DNA of 64,000 bases from CBDBJK01 sp965206395 (GCA_965206395.1 CBDBJK010000033.1:213005-277004); one strand, 5' to 3'; numbered from the stretch's first letter, positions 33,206-43,153 are shown. The notes: generated by a model from the letters alone, not told the origin. Program-made: numbers and translations.

Positions 33206-34921
33206 GTGAAGAAGAGTGACTTTGTAGTTCGGTTCGCCGGCGAAGGCGGACAAGGTGTCGTAACCTCAGCGGAAGGACTGGCCCAGGCAGCCTCACAGGA
33301 GGGCTACCATGTCCAGACCTTCGCTACCTTCCCATCACAGATAATGGGTGGTCCTACGTGGACTCAAACCCGCATCGCCACATCACCGGTCCTCAGTTCA
33401 GGAGACGATCTTGATGTGCTGGTTGCCTTCAACAAGGAGGCATACGACACCCACTCTAGCGAGGTTCGCGAGGGTGGAGTCGTCATCTTTGACTCAGGTG
33501 AGTTCGATCTGGAATTCAGTGGGAATAGCTTTGGTATGCCCTTCGACGAGTTAGCCAAGTCGACTGGCAACAACAGGGCCGCCAACATGGTGGTAATCGG
33601 GGCGCTTGCTTACCTGATACAAATGCCACAGGACATAATTGAAGAGTTCGTTACCAAACGCTTCTCCAGGGGTCGCCCTAACGACGAACAGATTATCAGT
33701 GCAAACATTCAGGCCCTCTCGCTGGGTCGGGACGAGGCCGAAAAAAGCGGGTTCAGCCTTGGTGAGCTAGCGCCATCCATCCGACCAGAGGGCGAACAGA
33801 TTCTCCTGAATGGCAACACGGCGATCTCACTTGGCGCGGTGGCCGCTGGACTCGAATTCTACGTTGGTTATCCCATATCTCCAGCCACCTCCATCCTCAT
33901 ATGGATGGAGCAGAACCTTGTCGGTGAAGGAAGGTTCGCATACCAGTCTAGCTCTGAAATCGAATCCATAACGGCTATAGTGGGCGGTGCTTTCTCTGGA
34001 AGGAAAGCAATGACTGCCACGGCAGGGCCAGGATTCTCACTTATGGGCGAAGGGCTAGGACTGGCGTGGATGGCGGAAATCCCACTAGTTGTCGCCGACA
34101 TTCAACGGGGTGGGCCTGCTACTGGACTTCCTACAAAAACCGAACAGTCAGACCTATTGGCTGCAATGTACCCTGCACACGGAGACGTTAAGCTTCCGAT
34201 AATCGCTCCCGGCACGGTTGAAGAGTGCTTCTACGCAGCTGTTCACGCCCTGAACTGGGCCGAACGCTATCAGGGGCCGGTGATTTTGCTTAGCGAACAT
34301 GCCCTGTCCGAGCGCAACCAGAATATCCCCAAGCCAGACCTGAGCAAGTTAAAGCTAGAGAGCCGTGAGGTTTACAAAGGCACAAACGGGTATCAACGTT
34401 ACGACGGCTGGGAATTGTCTCCAATGCCCATACCCGGCAATCCGGGGAGCTATGTGGCTAACGGCAGCGAGCACGATGGCATGGGCGACACCACGCACCT
34501 CGCTCAACGCCACATCCAGATGACCAATCGCCGCTTCAACAAGATCAAGCTGCTGGAAGACGGCACATACGAAAGCAACAACACCAATTCGTCTATAGCC
34601 GTCATGCCTTGGGGAGGCTCCAAAGGGCCTGCGCAGGCAGCCTACGCAGAGTTTATCGAAAGCAACCCAGATTTGGCCTGGTACTATACAATGTTCCTGA
34701 ATCCGCTTCCTCCCAAGTTGCTGGAGGAGCTGAAGCAGAAGGAACTGGTAATCATCCCGGAGCTTAACTTCCAGGGCCAATTCTCTTCTATTCTGCGTTC
34801 TTATGGCGTTCGAGCGGAGTCCATTACTCAGATAACAGGGTTACCGTTCAAAGTGAGCTTCCTGGTAGAAAAGATTGGGGAAATGGTACAACAAGAGAAC
34901 AAAAAGAGGGTAACAGCATGA
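33206..34921 (+). CDS. korA: 2-oxoacid:ferredoxin oxidoreductase, fused gamma-alpha subunit
   Basis: A 571-residue protein. Residues 1-180 are the gamma domain (V-R-F-A-G-E-G-G-Q-G-V-V-T-S-A-E-G-L). From about 195 on is the alpha domain, with L-N-G-N-T-A-I-S-L-G-A-V-A-A-G-L, the substrate-loop Y-P-I-S-P-A-T-S-I-L, and A-T-A-G-P-G-F-S-L-M-x-E-G. The GTG at 33206 has GGGAGG upstream. It overlaps korB by ATGA. The enzyme oxidatively decarboxylates a 2-oxoacid (2-oxoglutarate most likely for this KorA type) to the CoA thioester, reducing ferredoxin. Confidence 0.94.
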   Translation: MKKSDFVVRFAGEGGQGVVTSAEGLAQAASQEGYHVQTFATFPSQIMGGPTWTQTRIATSPVLSSGDDLDVLVAFNKEAYDTHSSEVREGGVVIFDSGEFDLEFSGNSFGMPFDELAKSTGNNRAANMVVIGALAYLIQMPQDIIEEFVTKRFSRGRPNDEQIISANIQALSLGRDEAEKSGFSLGELAPSIRPEGEQILLNGNTAISLGAVAAGLEFYVGYPISPATSILIWMEQNLVGEGRFAYQSSSEIESITAIVGGAFSGRKAMTATAGPGFSLMGEGLGLAWMAEIPLVVADIQRGGPATGLPTKTEQSDLLAAMYPAHGDVKLPIIAPGTVEECFYAAVHALNWAERYQGPVILLSEHALSERNQNIPKPDLSKLKLESREVYKGTNGYQRYDGWELSPMPIPGNPGSYVANGSEHDGMGDTTHLAQRHIQMTNRRFNKIKLLEDGTYESNNTNSSIAVMPWGGSKGPAQAAYAEFIESNPDLAWYYTMFLNPLPPKLLEELKQKELVIIPELNFQGQFSSILRSYGVRAESITQITGLPFKVSFLVEKIGEMVQQENKKRVTA

Positions 34922-35787
34922 GCGTGAAGAATCCCGAGTATGACTTCAAGTGGTGCCCTGGCTGCGGAGACTTCGGCGTACGGCGTGCGCTGGAGAGTGC
35001 ATTAGCTCGTCGTACCTTGGAGACAGAGCTTCCTTCTGAAAACAACGTGATAGTCGCAGGCATCGGATGTTCAGGCAACATGATTCACCTGCTGGAAGGT
35101 GATATGCCTTACGGTTTCCACGGTATACATGGGAGGAGTCTTCCTGTCGCTATGGGAATCAAGATGGGCCGCCCAGACCTTAACGTCGTTGTCGTCGCCG
35201 GAGACGGCGATTTCCTCGGCATCGGCCTTGAGCATATTGGCCCACAGGCTGCTCGCAACCTGAATATCACCGCCGTCATCATGGACAATCAGGTCTACGG
35301 ACTGACAAAGGGGCAAAGCTCGCCTACTACCGAGATAGGTGAAATTACCAGTTCCACGCCCTATGGAAAGCCTGAGGAGGCTCTGGAGGCTCTGAAGCTA
35401 TACCTTAGCATGGGCGCTTCTTACGTGGCGTCTACCATATCAACCAAGGTGAAAGACCTTGGCTTCATGATAAACGAGGCCATGAACCATCCTGGTTTTG
35501 CTGTGGTGCACGTTCAGTCACCTTGCCCGACGTATAATAACACCTTTGAAGCGCTTAAAGGCAACGTGAAGAAGGGGATAGCGCCTCTGGCGTGGGATAT
35601 TCCCGACGACCACGATGTCACTGACCAGGATGCTGCATATAAGATAGCAACCTCAGATGGCGTGCCCGTCGGTGTGCTATTCCGCGACGAGTCCAGAATG
35701 TCCTTCGACCAGCGTGCCGCGGAATTTGCCACAAAAGCCAAGCCCAAGACAGCGGAACAGTTGCTCACCAGCTACGCGATCATCTAA
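34918..35787 (+). CDS. korB: 2-oxoacid:ferredoxin oxidoreductase beta subunit
   Basis: A 289-residue TPP-binding subunit. W-C-P-G-C-G-D-F-G-V opens the domain, G-I-G-C-S-G-N-M is the Fe-S/TPP-associated segment, and V-V-A-G-D-G-D-F-L-G-I-G ... I-M-D-N-Q-V-Y-G-L-T-K-G-Q is the TPP-binding motif. It pairs with KorA in an overlapping operon, followed by a strong terminator. No separate ferredoxin-like delta subunit gene is present, as usual for the KorAB type. Confidence 0.95.
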   Translation: MSVKNPEYDFKWCPGCGDFGVRRALESALARRTLETELPSENNVIVAGIGCSGNMIHLLEGDMPYGFHGIHGRSLPVAMGIKMGRPDLNVVVVAGDGDFLGIGLEHIGPQAARNLNITAVIMDNQVYGLTKGQSSPTTEIGEITSSTPYGKPEEALEALKLYLSMGASYVASTISTKVKDLGFMINEAMNHPGFAVVHVQSPCPTYNNTFEALKGNVKKGIAPLAWDIPDDHDVTDQDAAYKIATSDGVPVGVLFRDESRMSFDQRAAEFATKAKPKTAEQLLTSYAII

Positions 35788-35818
35788 AAATCCTGTCCAC
35801 AATCGAACTGCAATGAGG

Positions 35819-35855
35819 GAACGCCCCGACCCGCTTTAGGCGGGTCGGGGCGTTC
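35819..35855 (+). terminator. Strong intrinsic terminator after korB
   Basis: A perfect 16-bp stem (GAACGCCCCGACCCGC / GCGGGTCGGGGCGTTC) with a five-base loop, followed by a short T-containing stretch. Confidence 0.88.
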
Positions 35856-35903
35856 TTGGTCTATCACAATACGAATTAATCTATAGCGGAGGAGCGAACA
35901 CCT

Positions 35904-36740
35904 TTGAGATTGTTGCAGGCCTGTATTGCTGAGGTCATCGGTACATTCCTCCTCGTCCTGTTTGGCACAGGCATTGTCGCTACGGCGGTGCTTACAGAGG
36001 CACAGGTTGGACTATGGCAAGTTGCAGTCGTCTGGGGATTCGGGGTGGCGCTTGCAATTTACGCGACGGCTTCGATCTCCGGCGCACACCTGAACCCGGC
36101 AGTCAGCCTGGCCTTTGCCATATTTCGCAGAGAGTCGTTCCCAATAAGAAGACTGCCCGCATATTGGGCCGCGCAGTTAACGGGGGCGGTCTTCGCGGGG
36201 TTAGCGGTGCTCGGCATATTCGGCCCGTTCCTCGCGCGTTTCGAGCAGAATGCGGGCATTATTCGCGGCGACGCTGGCAGCGAGCGTTCGGCAATGGTGT
36301 TTGGCGAATACTTTCCTAATCCAGCGATATTTGGCGTCGATGAGGCGGCGCACGCGCTGATTTCTCCTCTTGGTGCGGTTTTCGTGGAGGCTTTTGGCAC
36401 GGCAATCCTGGTCTTGATAATCTTCGCACTCACCGACCGGCGCAATGCCGCTTTATCCCACAGGGACATGTCGCCTTTCCTGATAGGCTTCACGGTGGCC
36501 GTCCTCATCAGCATATTCGCGCCGCTTACGCAGGCGGGCTGGAATCCAGCCAGAGACTTCGGGCCTCGCATCGTGGCCTTCTTTGCGGGCTGGGGGTCGC
36601 AGGCCATTCCAGGGCCAATGTCAGGGTTCTGGGTGTACATCGTGGGGCCATTGGTTGGCGGGCCAATCGGGGCAACCATCCACGAGCTGATACTAAGGCC
36701 ACAGAATCGCGGATATTTCAGAATAAGACGGAGGAGCTAG
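35904..36740 (+). CDS. Major intrinsic protein (aquaporin/glycerol facilitator)
   Basis: A 278-residue channel with six membrane helices and the two NPA boxes: G-A-H-L-N-P-A-V-S-L-A and G-W-N-P-A-R-D-F-G-P-R. The Asp after the second NPA-R is typical of glycerol facilitators (GlpF-type), as is the extra length. Starts at a TTG with GGAGGAGCG upstream. A long extracellular loop (F-E-Q-N-A-G-I-I-R-G-D-A-G) is present between helices 3 and 4. No glycerol kinase gene is next to it, so the solute is open. Confidence 0.9.
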   Translation: MRLLQACIAEVIGTFLLVLFGTGIVATAVLTEAQVGLWQVAVVWGFGVALAIYATASISGAHLNPAVSLAFAIFRRESFPIRRLPAYWAAQLTGAVFAGLAVLGIFGPFLARFEQNAGIIRGDAGSERSAMVFGEYFPNPAIFGVDEAAHALISPLGAVFVEAFGTAILVLIIFALTDRRNAALSHRDMSPFLIGFTVAVLISIFAPLTQAGWNPARDFGPRIVAFFAGWGSQAIPGPMSGFWVYIVGPLVGGPIGATIHELILRPQNRGYFRIRRRS

Positions 36741-36923
36741 ACGCAAGAATGAAAGGGTTTTAGCCACATCGCAGGGCAAATGAGACGCTAATCTTCACCT
36801 TTGGTCACCTTTCCTTTAATTTCATTATAGAATACATCCAACATTACATGTTCAAGGATTCGGCGATAAGACGAATGTATCTTTAGTCTTCTCCAGCTAA
36901 GAAGCTGTATTAGGAGAGATAAG

Positions 36924-37740
36924 TTGGCACCAAGCAAACCTGGAGTTCTATCGATAAAAGGGTGGGGAGTTCTTATGGTTGCTGTTGTACTGATTGCTAT
37001 ATTTACTGGGGTGATTGGCGGGATAATCGGTAACTTGTGGGGAAAAGAGTTTGCAGTCGGGAGAGACGATAAGTTTGATATATTCTCTAGCCTGTTAGTG
37101 AGTCTATTTACGGTATTGGGGCTAGTTTTTGGCGGTCTAGGTTTGGCGGCCTATAGTCGCCTATTTGGGTTGTTGGATAAACGGGCAGAGGACTTGAACA
37201 ATAAATTAGAGAAACAAGTACAGCGTAAATTGACAGATCTCTCACACGGAGTGGATCTCCGCACAGTTGACAGTCAGGAATATCTCGGGCGTATGTATTA
37301 CAACATGGCTATGGAGGCAAGCACGAAACAAGAGACCCAAGAACTGGCGAAGGTACACTTCGCACAAGTCGGGTATTTACTCAGAACCGCTTTGAGCCAA
37401 GCCTTGGATTACCTTCCATACCATATGGATGACGAAACGGAACGCCTTTTGGTGTTGGACATTAAGAACACTTTGGCGATGTCATACGCTCGCATGGAAG
37501 ACCTATCCCGCCAAATTGAAGCACATCAACTTGCTGAAGATGTTCTACCATGGGGCAAGCGGCAATATCTGGCAGTATTGGGAGACACACTGCTTTGTTA
37601 GGTATAAACTGTCTAGACATGAATCTGATAAAGAAGCGGCTAAAACAGATGTGCGCCTAATCTTACAAAAATCTGAAATAGACGCACTAAAGAAAGCCGA
37701 ACTAAGAAAACGCTACGATCTTACGGCAGAAGACATTTAA
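36924..37740 (+). pseudogene. Membrane-anchored hypothetical protein with a frameshift near the end
   Basis: The first frame starts at a TTG (36924) after GGAGAGATAAG. It encodes two N-terminal membrane helices (G-V-L-M-V-A-V-V-L-I-A-I-F-T-G-V and S-L-F-T-V-L-G-L-V-F-G-G-L-G-L), a short coiled coil, and a helical cytosolic domain with TPR-like pairs. It ends at 37601 after G-D-T-L-L-C. A second frame takes over there (V-R-Y-K-L-S-R-H-E-S-D-K-E-A-A-K-T-D) to 37740 with the same style of sequence, so a one-base shift at about 37590-37600 has likely split one protein of about 270 residues. The family is not recognised. It could be a sequencing error. Confidence 0.6.
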
Positions 37741-38102
37741 CCCTTTGGAGCTAGAGGAGGGAGGCGATGGCGGTCTCTGGTAATGATTTCGTACATTTTA
37801 TATAGCTTCCTTGCGGTACATTGCTATGATGCGCATGATATTATTTCCCCGCGTATTTGTCAAATCCTGTTTCCGTGTTAACAGCTTCAACACGGGATCG
37901 AGAAGCATTGCATGACCACACTGGAGTGACGGCCAGAGGCCAAAATTCATCTCTTTTCTGTGATGGGCTCCCATCACCTGGAGAACTGGTCACGCATTGC
38001 TTCTCCGTTCGACATTAAGTCAGACTTAAACTGGCACGCAGGGGCGTCCTTCCGCGAAAGGACGCCCCTACGTTTGTGTTCGTCTATCGAATTAGAGAAA
38101 TA
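37741..38102. other. Intergenic stretch with a terminator
   Basis: No gene seen. It ends with a terminator hairpin at 38041-38068, listed separately. Confidence 0.5.
38041..38068. terminator. Intrinsic terminator for the convergent MaoC gene
   Basis: GGGGCGTCCTT pairs with AAGGACGCCCC across a six-base loop, with T-rich flank on the minus-strand downstream side less evident. It is positioned just beyond the stop of the minus-strand MaoC gene. Confidence 0.7.
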
Positions 38103-38537
38103 CTAGCCTTGGCGGGAGGGCAATGAGATTACGGCGTAGCCCGGCGTGGTCTTGTCGCCTTTGTCGTTTTCGAGCCAGATTTCGCACTCGACGAGATTCT
38201 CGCCGTCTGCCGAGGACTTTTTGGCAACAGTCCCTTTGACGAAGACGGGCGTCCCTGGAACGTCCATGCCTCTGTACTGACAGCTTAGCTTCTTGAGCGT
38301 TCCCTCTTCGCCAGCCAGATCGGTGGCGAACTGACCGAGGAAGGCATTCTTCAGCGCGCCGTGCAGAATTACGTCGGGAAGGCCGTTGCCTCGCGCAAAG
38401 GTCTGATCGTAGTGTATCTGGTAATAGTCTCCAGACGCGCCCGCGTACTTGACAAGCTGCTGCGTCGTGGGGTCTTTTCGCAGACTCGGCAACTCTTTGC
38501 CTTCTTCGAGGTCTTCAAAATATACTTGCTTAGACAT
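38103..38537 (-). CDS. MaoC-like hot-dog fold dehydratase
   Basis: A 144-residue single hot-dog domain. The R-specific hydratase motif is recognisable: Q-L-V-K-Y-A-G-A-S-G-D-Y-Y-Q-I-H-Y-D-Q-x-F-A ... L-P-D-V-I-L-H-G, with the catalytic D/H (D-Y-Y-Q-I-H). It hydrates or dehydrates enoyl-thioesters. It is paired with a second, N-terminal-type hot-dog gene about 48 bases upstream on the same strand, probably forming a heterodimer as in HadAB-type enzymes. Confidence 0.9.
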   Translation of the reverse strand: MSKQVYFEDLEEGKELPSLRKDPTTQQLVKYAGASGDYYQIHYDQTFARGNGLPDVILHGALKNAFLGQFATDLAGEEGTLKKLSCQYRGMDVPGTPVFVKGTVAKKSSADGENLVECEIWLENDKGDKTTPGYAVISLPSRQG

Positions 38538-38584
38538 TTGTTTCTCTCCTTTTAGTTTAGATGAGCATTTTACCGCGTCTGTGG

Positions 38585-39058
38585 CTACGATGGTGGGTTG
38601 TAGCTGATGCCAGTGCTGCGCTGCAAAGCGACCGTCTGACCAAGCTGATTGACGTATTTGGTCTCCCTGACCATAAACAAGGTCTTGCCGAAAGCACGGC
38701 TACTTCGCTCGTAGATATCCGCGAACTTTTGCGTTACTGTGATGGTGTCTCCGGGGCGCACCTGCTCAAAGTATTCCCACTCGCTGCCTCCGTCTAGGTT
38801 TGCGGAGAAAGGACTGTCGATGCTGACCTTCATTGGGCCAGAAGGTGTGGAGCGCAGAAACGTCGGAGGTGCGATAATTCCCCCATGTCGACTCGCGCGG
38901 GCGGCCTGTTCGTCAGTGAAAAGGGGATTCGTATCTCCGATGGCCTGAGCGAACTTTGCGATCGCTCCCTTTTCCACATCGTGGCTGATGGGGTCAGACT
39001 CTACGCCTATGGCGTCCTTCATCTTTTGGGTAATGACTGAATCCTGTTCCTGAGTCAT
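38585..39058 (-). CDS. FAS1-like / MaoC N-terminal-type dehydratase subunit
   Basis: A 157-residue hot-dog protein of the type found as the N-terminal half of MaoC-like dehydratases (MaoC_dehydrat_N): D-V-E-K-G-A-I-A-K-F-A-Q-A-I-G-D-T-N-P-L-F-T-D and I-I-A-P-P-T-F-L-R. This half usually lacks the catalytic D-x-H and serves as the structural partner. Expressed before the 144-residue MaoC gene in one operon, giving an A/B pair. Confidence 0.88.
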   Translation of the reverse strand: MTQEQDSVITQKMKDAIGVESDPISHDVEKGAIAKFAQAIGDTNPLFTDEQAARASRHGGIIAPPTFLRSTPSGPMKVSIDSPFSANLDGGSEWEYFEQVRPGDTITVTQKFADIYERSSRAFGKTLFMVRETKYVNQLGQTVALQRSTGISYNPPS

Positions 39059-39148
39059 AGGGCAAGCTCCTCTAATGTAGTTTTCAAATTACGAGGCCAG
39101 TTTAAGGCTGTGACGTGCGGCTGTCAAGAAATGGCGACTGTATTCCTG

Positions 39149-41449
39149 CTACTCCATTTTTTCCAATGGAGCGAAACTTAGCAGCAGCCGTTTGACTCCG
39201 TTGCTGTCTTTGAAGGCTACAGTGACCTCGAAGTCGCCGCCTGATGGCGTGCTGCTCATGACAATGCCCTCGCCGAACTTTGAGTGACGCACTTTGTCTC
39301 CTGTCGCGAAGGTTGGCTTTGCGGGAGCAGGCGCATCTCGCGTGCGGCGAGGCTTAGGGGCGTCGTCGTTGCGCTGGATGCGGCGCACGCTGCCGATTGC
39401 CGTCGAGTTAGCGCGAGTCGGTGACTTCTTCCCGGACCCAGGTGTCCAGCCCATCGTAGGCTTCGCTTTGGGCATCGGGTCGGCCTGGCCTGGAACCAGG
39501 ATAAGCTCTTGTGGAATGTCGGCCAGAAAGCGGGATGGTACGCTCGGCTCGGAGCCGCCACGAAAGCCTCTGCGGAACGCTCGCAGCAGGTACAGCCTGT
39601 CCTTCGCGCGAGTGACGCCGACGTAGCACAAGCGTCGCTCCTCCTCCATCTCTGAGGCGTCGTCCATCGAGCGGATGTGCGGCAGAATGCCCTCCTCCAT
39701 GCCAACCATGAACACAACGGGAAATTCCAATCCCTTGGCCTGATGCAGCGTTATAAGCGTCATGGCTTCGGCCTTTTCCTCGAAGGTGTCGATGTCGCTG
39801 ACCAGGCTGACGCTCTCAAGGAACGCGGTCAGGCCTTCCACGATGCCAAGTTGAAGGAAATCCCGCGCCGAGCTTCTGAACTCCTGAATGTTCTCCCAAC
39901 GATCCTCACCACGTTCAGCGTCCTCCAACAGGTAGCGCTTGTAGCCTGTGCGCTCCAATGTCAGGTCTATAAGTTCAATAAGGTCGAGGTTCTTGCTCTC
40001 GTCCACCAGCCTGCTTACAAGATCGTGAAAGTTCACAAGGGCCTTGGCAGACCGAGGAGCGAAGGGGTTGCTGGTGTTATTCCCCAGAGCCTGGGCCTGT
40101 TCTCCCGCCTGCGTTATTGTCTCGATTGCGGCGAACATAGAGATGCTTGAACCCCTGGCAATACGAGTCAGCTCGTCAAGAGTTCGCTGGCCTATGCCCC
40201 GCGTGGGAACGTTGACGACTCTAGCGAGTGCAACGTCGTCGTGCGGGTTCGCTACCAGACGCAGGTATGCAGCCAGGTCTTTGACTTCCTGACGCTGGTA
40301 GAACTTTTGGCCGCCCACAACCTGGTATGGCACACCATACCGAAGGCACGATTCTTCTAACGCTCTGGACTGGGCGTTGACCCTGTACATCACCGCGATG
40401 TCGCCGAGGTCATAGCCTTCGCTGCGCGTCAGGCTTTGTATCTCCTTGACTACAGACTGAGCCTCGTCCTGCTCGTTATACTCCTCCTTCACGACTATAG
40501 GCACGCCTTGCCCATTCTTCGTCCAGAGATTCTTATCAACTCGTTGCGAGTTGGCGGCGATGACGCTCCGCGCCGCGTCGAGAATAGTCTGCGTGGAGCG
40601 ATAGTTCTCTTCCAGAGCGATTATCTTGGCCTCGGCGTAGTCGCTCTGAAAGCTGAGGATGTTCCTTATGTCGGCGTTACGCCAGGAGTATATCGACTGG
40701 TCGGGGTCGCCCACAACACAGAGGTTGCGGTAGGATTGGGAAAGCTGACGGGCTATCGCGTACTGGACGACGTTGGTGTCCTGAAACTCGTCTATCATGA
40801 AGTGGACGTACCTTTCCTGGTACTTCCTGGTAACGTCCGGGAAGTTCTCGAAAAGAAAATACGTCTTGAGAAGGAGATCATCGAAGTCTACTGCCCCGCT
40901 CTGCGATATGAGATGATCGTATCGCTCGTAAACGCGATGGACTATCTCGTCGAAGTAGGTCTCCTTCTTCATGCCAAACCCTTCCACGCCCAGCAGCACA
41001 CTCTTGGCGTTTGACATCGCCGACTGAATGGCCCTTGGGGAGAAGCGTTTGGGATCGACATCGACCTCTTTCATGCTGCGTTTTATCAGCGAAACCTGGT
41101 CGGAATCGTCGTAGATAGCGAAGTTGTTGTCGAGACCGATGTTCCCACCTTCCCTGCGCAATATCATGGCGCAGAATGAGTGGAACGTGCCCGCAGTCAG
41201 GTCGCGGGCGGAAGGGCCGAGCAGTGTGTCGAGCCTGAGCCGCATCTCTCGTGACGCCTTGTTGGTGAAAGTAACAGCGGCGATGCGATATGGCCTCACG
41301 CCTGCCACTCGCACGAGATAGGCTATGCGATGCGTGATGACACGGGTCTTGCCGCTGCCAGGCCCGGCGACTATGAGAAGGGGGCCTTCGATGGTCTCAA
41401 CGGCTTCGCGCTGTTTGGGATTCAGTTCTGCCAGGATGTCTGTCGTCAT
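39149..41449 (-). CDS. pcrA: UvrD/PcrA-type DNA helicase
   Basis: A 766-residue superfamily 1A helicase. Motif I is I-V-A-G-P-G-S-G-K-T-R-V (near residue 25-36), II is I-D-E-F-Q-D-T-N, III is V-V-G-D-P-D-Q-S-I-Y-S-W-R, then L-E-E-N-Y-R-S-T, L-H-Q-A-K-G-L-E-F-P-V-V-F-M-V and V-G-V-T-R-A-K-D-R-L-Y. The C-terminal Tudor-like segment (K-V-R-H-S-K-F-G-E-G-I-V) is that of PcrA, which contacts RNA polymerase. The start at 41449 (M-T-T-D-I-L-A-E-L-N-P-K-Q) has GAGG upstream and fits the family better than 41512. Confidence 0.95.
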   Translation of the reverse strand: MTTDILAELNPKQREAVETIEGPLLIVAGPGSGKTRVITHRIAYLVRVAGVRPYRIAAVTFTNKASREMRLRLDTLLGPSARDLTAGTFHSFCAMILRREGGNIGLDNNFAIYDDSDQVSLIKRSMKEVDVDPKRFSPRAIQSAMSNAKSVLLGVEGFGMKKETYFDEIVHRVYERYDHLISQSGAVDFDDLLLKTYFLFENFPDVTRKYQERYVHFMIDEFQDTNVVQYAIARQLSQSYRNLCVVGDPDQSIYSWRNADIRNILSFQSDYAEAKIIALEENYRSTQTILDAARSVIAANSQRVDKNLWTKNGQGVPIVVKEEYNEQDEAQSVVKEIQSLTRSEGYDLGDIAVMYRVNAQSRALEESCLRYGVPYQVVGGQKFYQRQEVKDLAAYLRLVANPHDDVALARVVNVPTRGIGQRTLDELTRIARGSSISMFAAIETITQAGEQAQALGNNTSNPFAPRSAKALVNFHDLVSRLVDESKNLDLIELIDLTLERTGYKRYLLEDAERGEDRWENIQEFRSSARDFLQLGIVEGLTAFLESVSLVSDIDTFEEKAEAMTLITLHQAKGLEFPVVFMVGMEEGILPHIRSMDDASEMEEERRLCYVGVTRAKDRLYLLRAFRRGFRGGSEPSVPSRFLADIPQELILVPGQADPMPKAKPTMGWTPGSGKKSPTRANSTAIGSVRRIQRNDDAPKPRRTRDAPAPAKPTFATGDKVRHSKFGEGIVMSSTPSGGDFEVTVAFKDSNGVKRLLLSFAPLEKME

Positions 41450-41630
41450 ACTTTGCCTCAAGGGAAACGCTGCTGGGGAGAAATGAAGTCTCTCAAACTC
41501 ATTTTCGTACAAATGTCCGCAAAAATCCAGAGGGTTCTTCTATGAGGGTTGCCATCCTCACCATGAACAATGTATTCCTGATATGAGGGTAACGGATCAG
41601 GTTTTATTTTCAGAAGAAAGCCCTGAATGC

Positions 41631-42566
41631 CTACACCACGAAAAGCGGGTTGGCTTGTGTTATCGTCCGGGTCTCTCTGACTACCGCGTCCCTGAGATAT
41701 TTGGGCACAGAGAACATACCGCGTTGGGTTATGCCGTCGTAATAGCGGAGTTGACCGTTGATGCGCTCGGCAATGCGGCTGTCTATATCCTGAGTGGACA
41801 GGGCTGTTGGGTCTGGTTCCAGGGAGCCAATTACGAATCCCCACGTGGTCCCAAATGACGGTATGAAGGCCTCACAGACGTAAACAGCCGGGAAAACCGT
41901 CCCTATCGTTTTTGCTACGGCAGAGAAACACTGCTCGTAGAAAGCGGGACCAGTCGGCCCGGACTGGGCAACCATAAGACCTCTCGGTTTCAAGCGGTCT
42001 TTAAGAAGATAGTAGAATTCCTGAGTAAATAGCATGTACGCTGGCCCCTGTTCGAGAGGGTCAGGTACATCTATGATAACGACATCGAATCTGTCCTCGG
42101 TCTCTTCCAGAAATTTGAGCGCGTCGGTGTGATGTAGTTCCAGGCGAGGGTCATCGAACGCGCCTCGATGATGATTCGGCAGGTGCTGACGACAGAGCGC
42201 GACAACCTCGCTATCGATGTCCACCATGACAGCCTTAGTTACCGACTTGTGAGATAGCACTTCCCGTAGAGTTGCGCCCTCGCCTCCGCCCGCGATGAAG
42301 ACCTGCTGAGGCTCAGGATGTGCCAGCATACTAGGATGAACAAGGGCCTCGTGGTAGACGAACTCGTCTATCTCCGTTGACTGCGTTTTGCCATCAAGTA
42401 CCAGACTGCGGCCAAAGCACGCTGTGTCCTGAACGAGGACGTGCTGATAAGCCGTCCTGCCCTCATACAGAACTTTAGTGACCCGCTCAACCTGAATCAG
42501 GTCAGGCGTGATGTTTTCGTAGTGCCAGTCGCTTTCTTGTAGCTGTTCCATCGTCGTTTCAGACAT
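41631..42566 (-). CDS. speE: Polyamine aminopropyltransferase (spermidine synthase)
   Basis: A 311-residue protein with the spermidine synthase signature: Y-H-E-A-L-V-H-P, V-F-I-A-G-G-G-E-G-A-T-L-R-E-V-L (decarboxylated SAM binding), D-I-D-S-E-V-V-A-L-C-R, and V-I-I-D-V-P-D-P (catalytic Asp). The start at 42566 overlaps the speD stop as TGATG. In-frame upstream codons lie inside speD. It uses the decarboxylated SAM made by SpeD. The substrate diamine is not determined by sequence. Confidence 0.93.
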   Translation of the reverse strand: MSETTMEQLQESDWHYENITPDLIQVERVTKVLYEGRTAYQHVLVQDTACFGRSLVLDGKTQSTEIDEFVYHEALVHPSMLAHPEPQQVFIAGGGEGATLREVLSHKSVTKAVMVDIDSEVVALCRQHLPNHHRGAFDDPRLELHHTDALKFLEETEDRFDVVIIDVPDPLEQGPAYMLFTQEFYYLLKDRLKPRGLMVAQSGPTGPAFYEQCFSAVAKTIGTVFPAVYVCEAFIPSFGTTWGFVIGSLEPDPTALSTQDIDSRIAERINGQLRYYDGITQRGMFSVPKYLRDAVVRETRTITQANPLFVV

Positions 42567-42937
42567 CAGACTGGTGAGACAGTAAGCTCGGAGATCAGAC
42601 CGCGTTGGATTTCCGTGATCGACGGCTGCATACACTGAAGACTCTCTATCAACATGTCCGCCGCCTTCTGTGGCCTGAAGCCCTGACCACATGTGAAGAT
42701 GTCTACGGCGGCGTATCCGTATTCAGGCCAGGTATGTATACAAAGGTGAGACTCGGCAATAGCGATGATGCCTGTTACTCCAATGGGGTTGAACTTGTGG
42801 AAATTCTCTCCGACTATGGTAGCTCCAGCTTCGTCCGCCGCACCAATCATCACCTGCTTTATGTAGTTAATATCATCCAATAGCTTGGGGTTACAGTCCT
42901 TCAAATCAAGCAACAGATGCGTACCTAATGCATTCAA
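42566..42937 (-). CDS. speD: S-adenosylmethionine decarboxylase proenzyme
   Basis: A 123-residue SpeD of the bacterial/archaeal class 1B. The self-cleavage site E62-S63 is in A-E-S-H-L-C-I-H-T-W-P-E-Y-G, giving the pyruvoyl group from Ser63; His68 and Cys83 (D-I-F-T-C-G) are the processing and catalytic residues. It overlaps speE by TGATG, so the two are translationally coupled. Confidence 0.95.
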   Translation of the reverse strand: MNALGTHLLLDLKDCNPKLLDDINYIKQVMIGAADEAGATIVGENFHKFNPIGVTGIIAIAESHLCIHTWPEYGYAAVDIFTCGQGFRPQKAADMLIESLQCMQPSITEIQRGLISELTVSPV

Positions 42938-43153
42938 TCACCTACCCTCCATTTCGTTATTCAAGCGCTGTTTCGACAAACAGCAATTATACAACAAGTA
43001 CCGAACCGAAGCCAAACTTTTTTGCATATTGCCCTCAAAGAGCCTCTAAACGCCAACTCATAGCATTCGTATCTTCATGAAAACAGTAGCAGCCTGCATT
43101 CGTTCTACGCCACTTTCAGCCCTTCTGTAGAAGAATGGCAAAAGCAGCAACCC

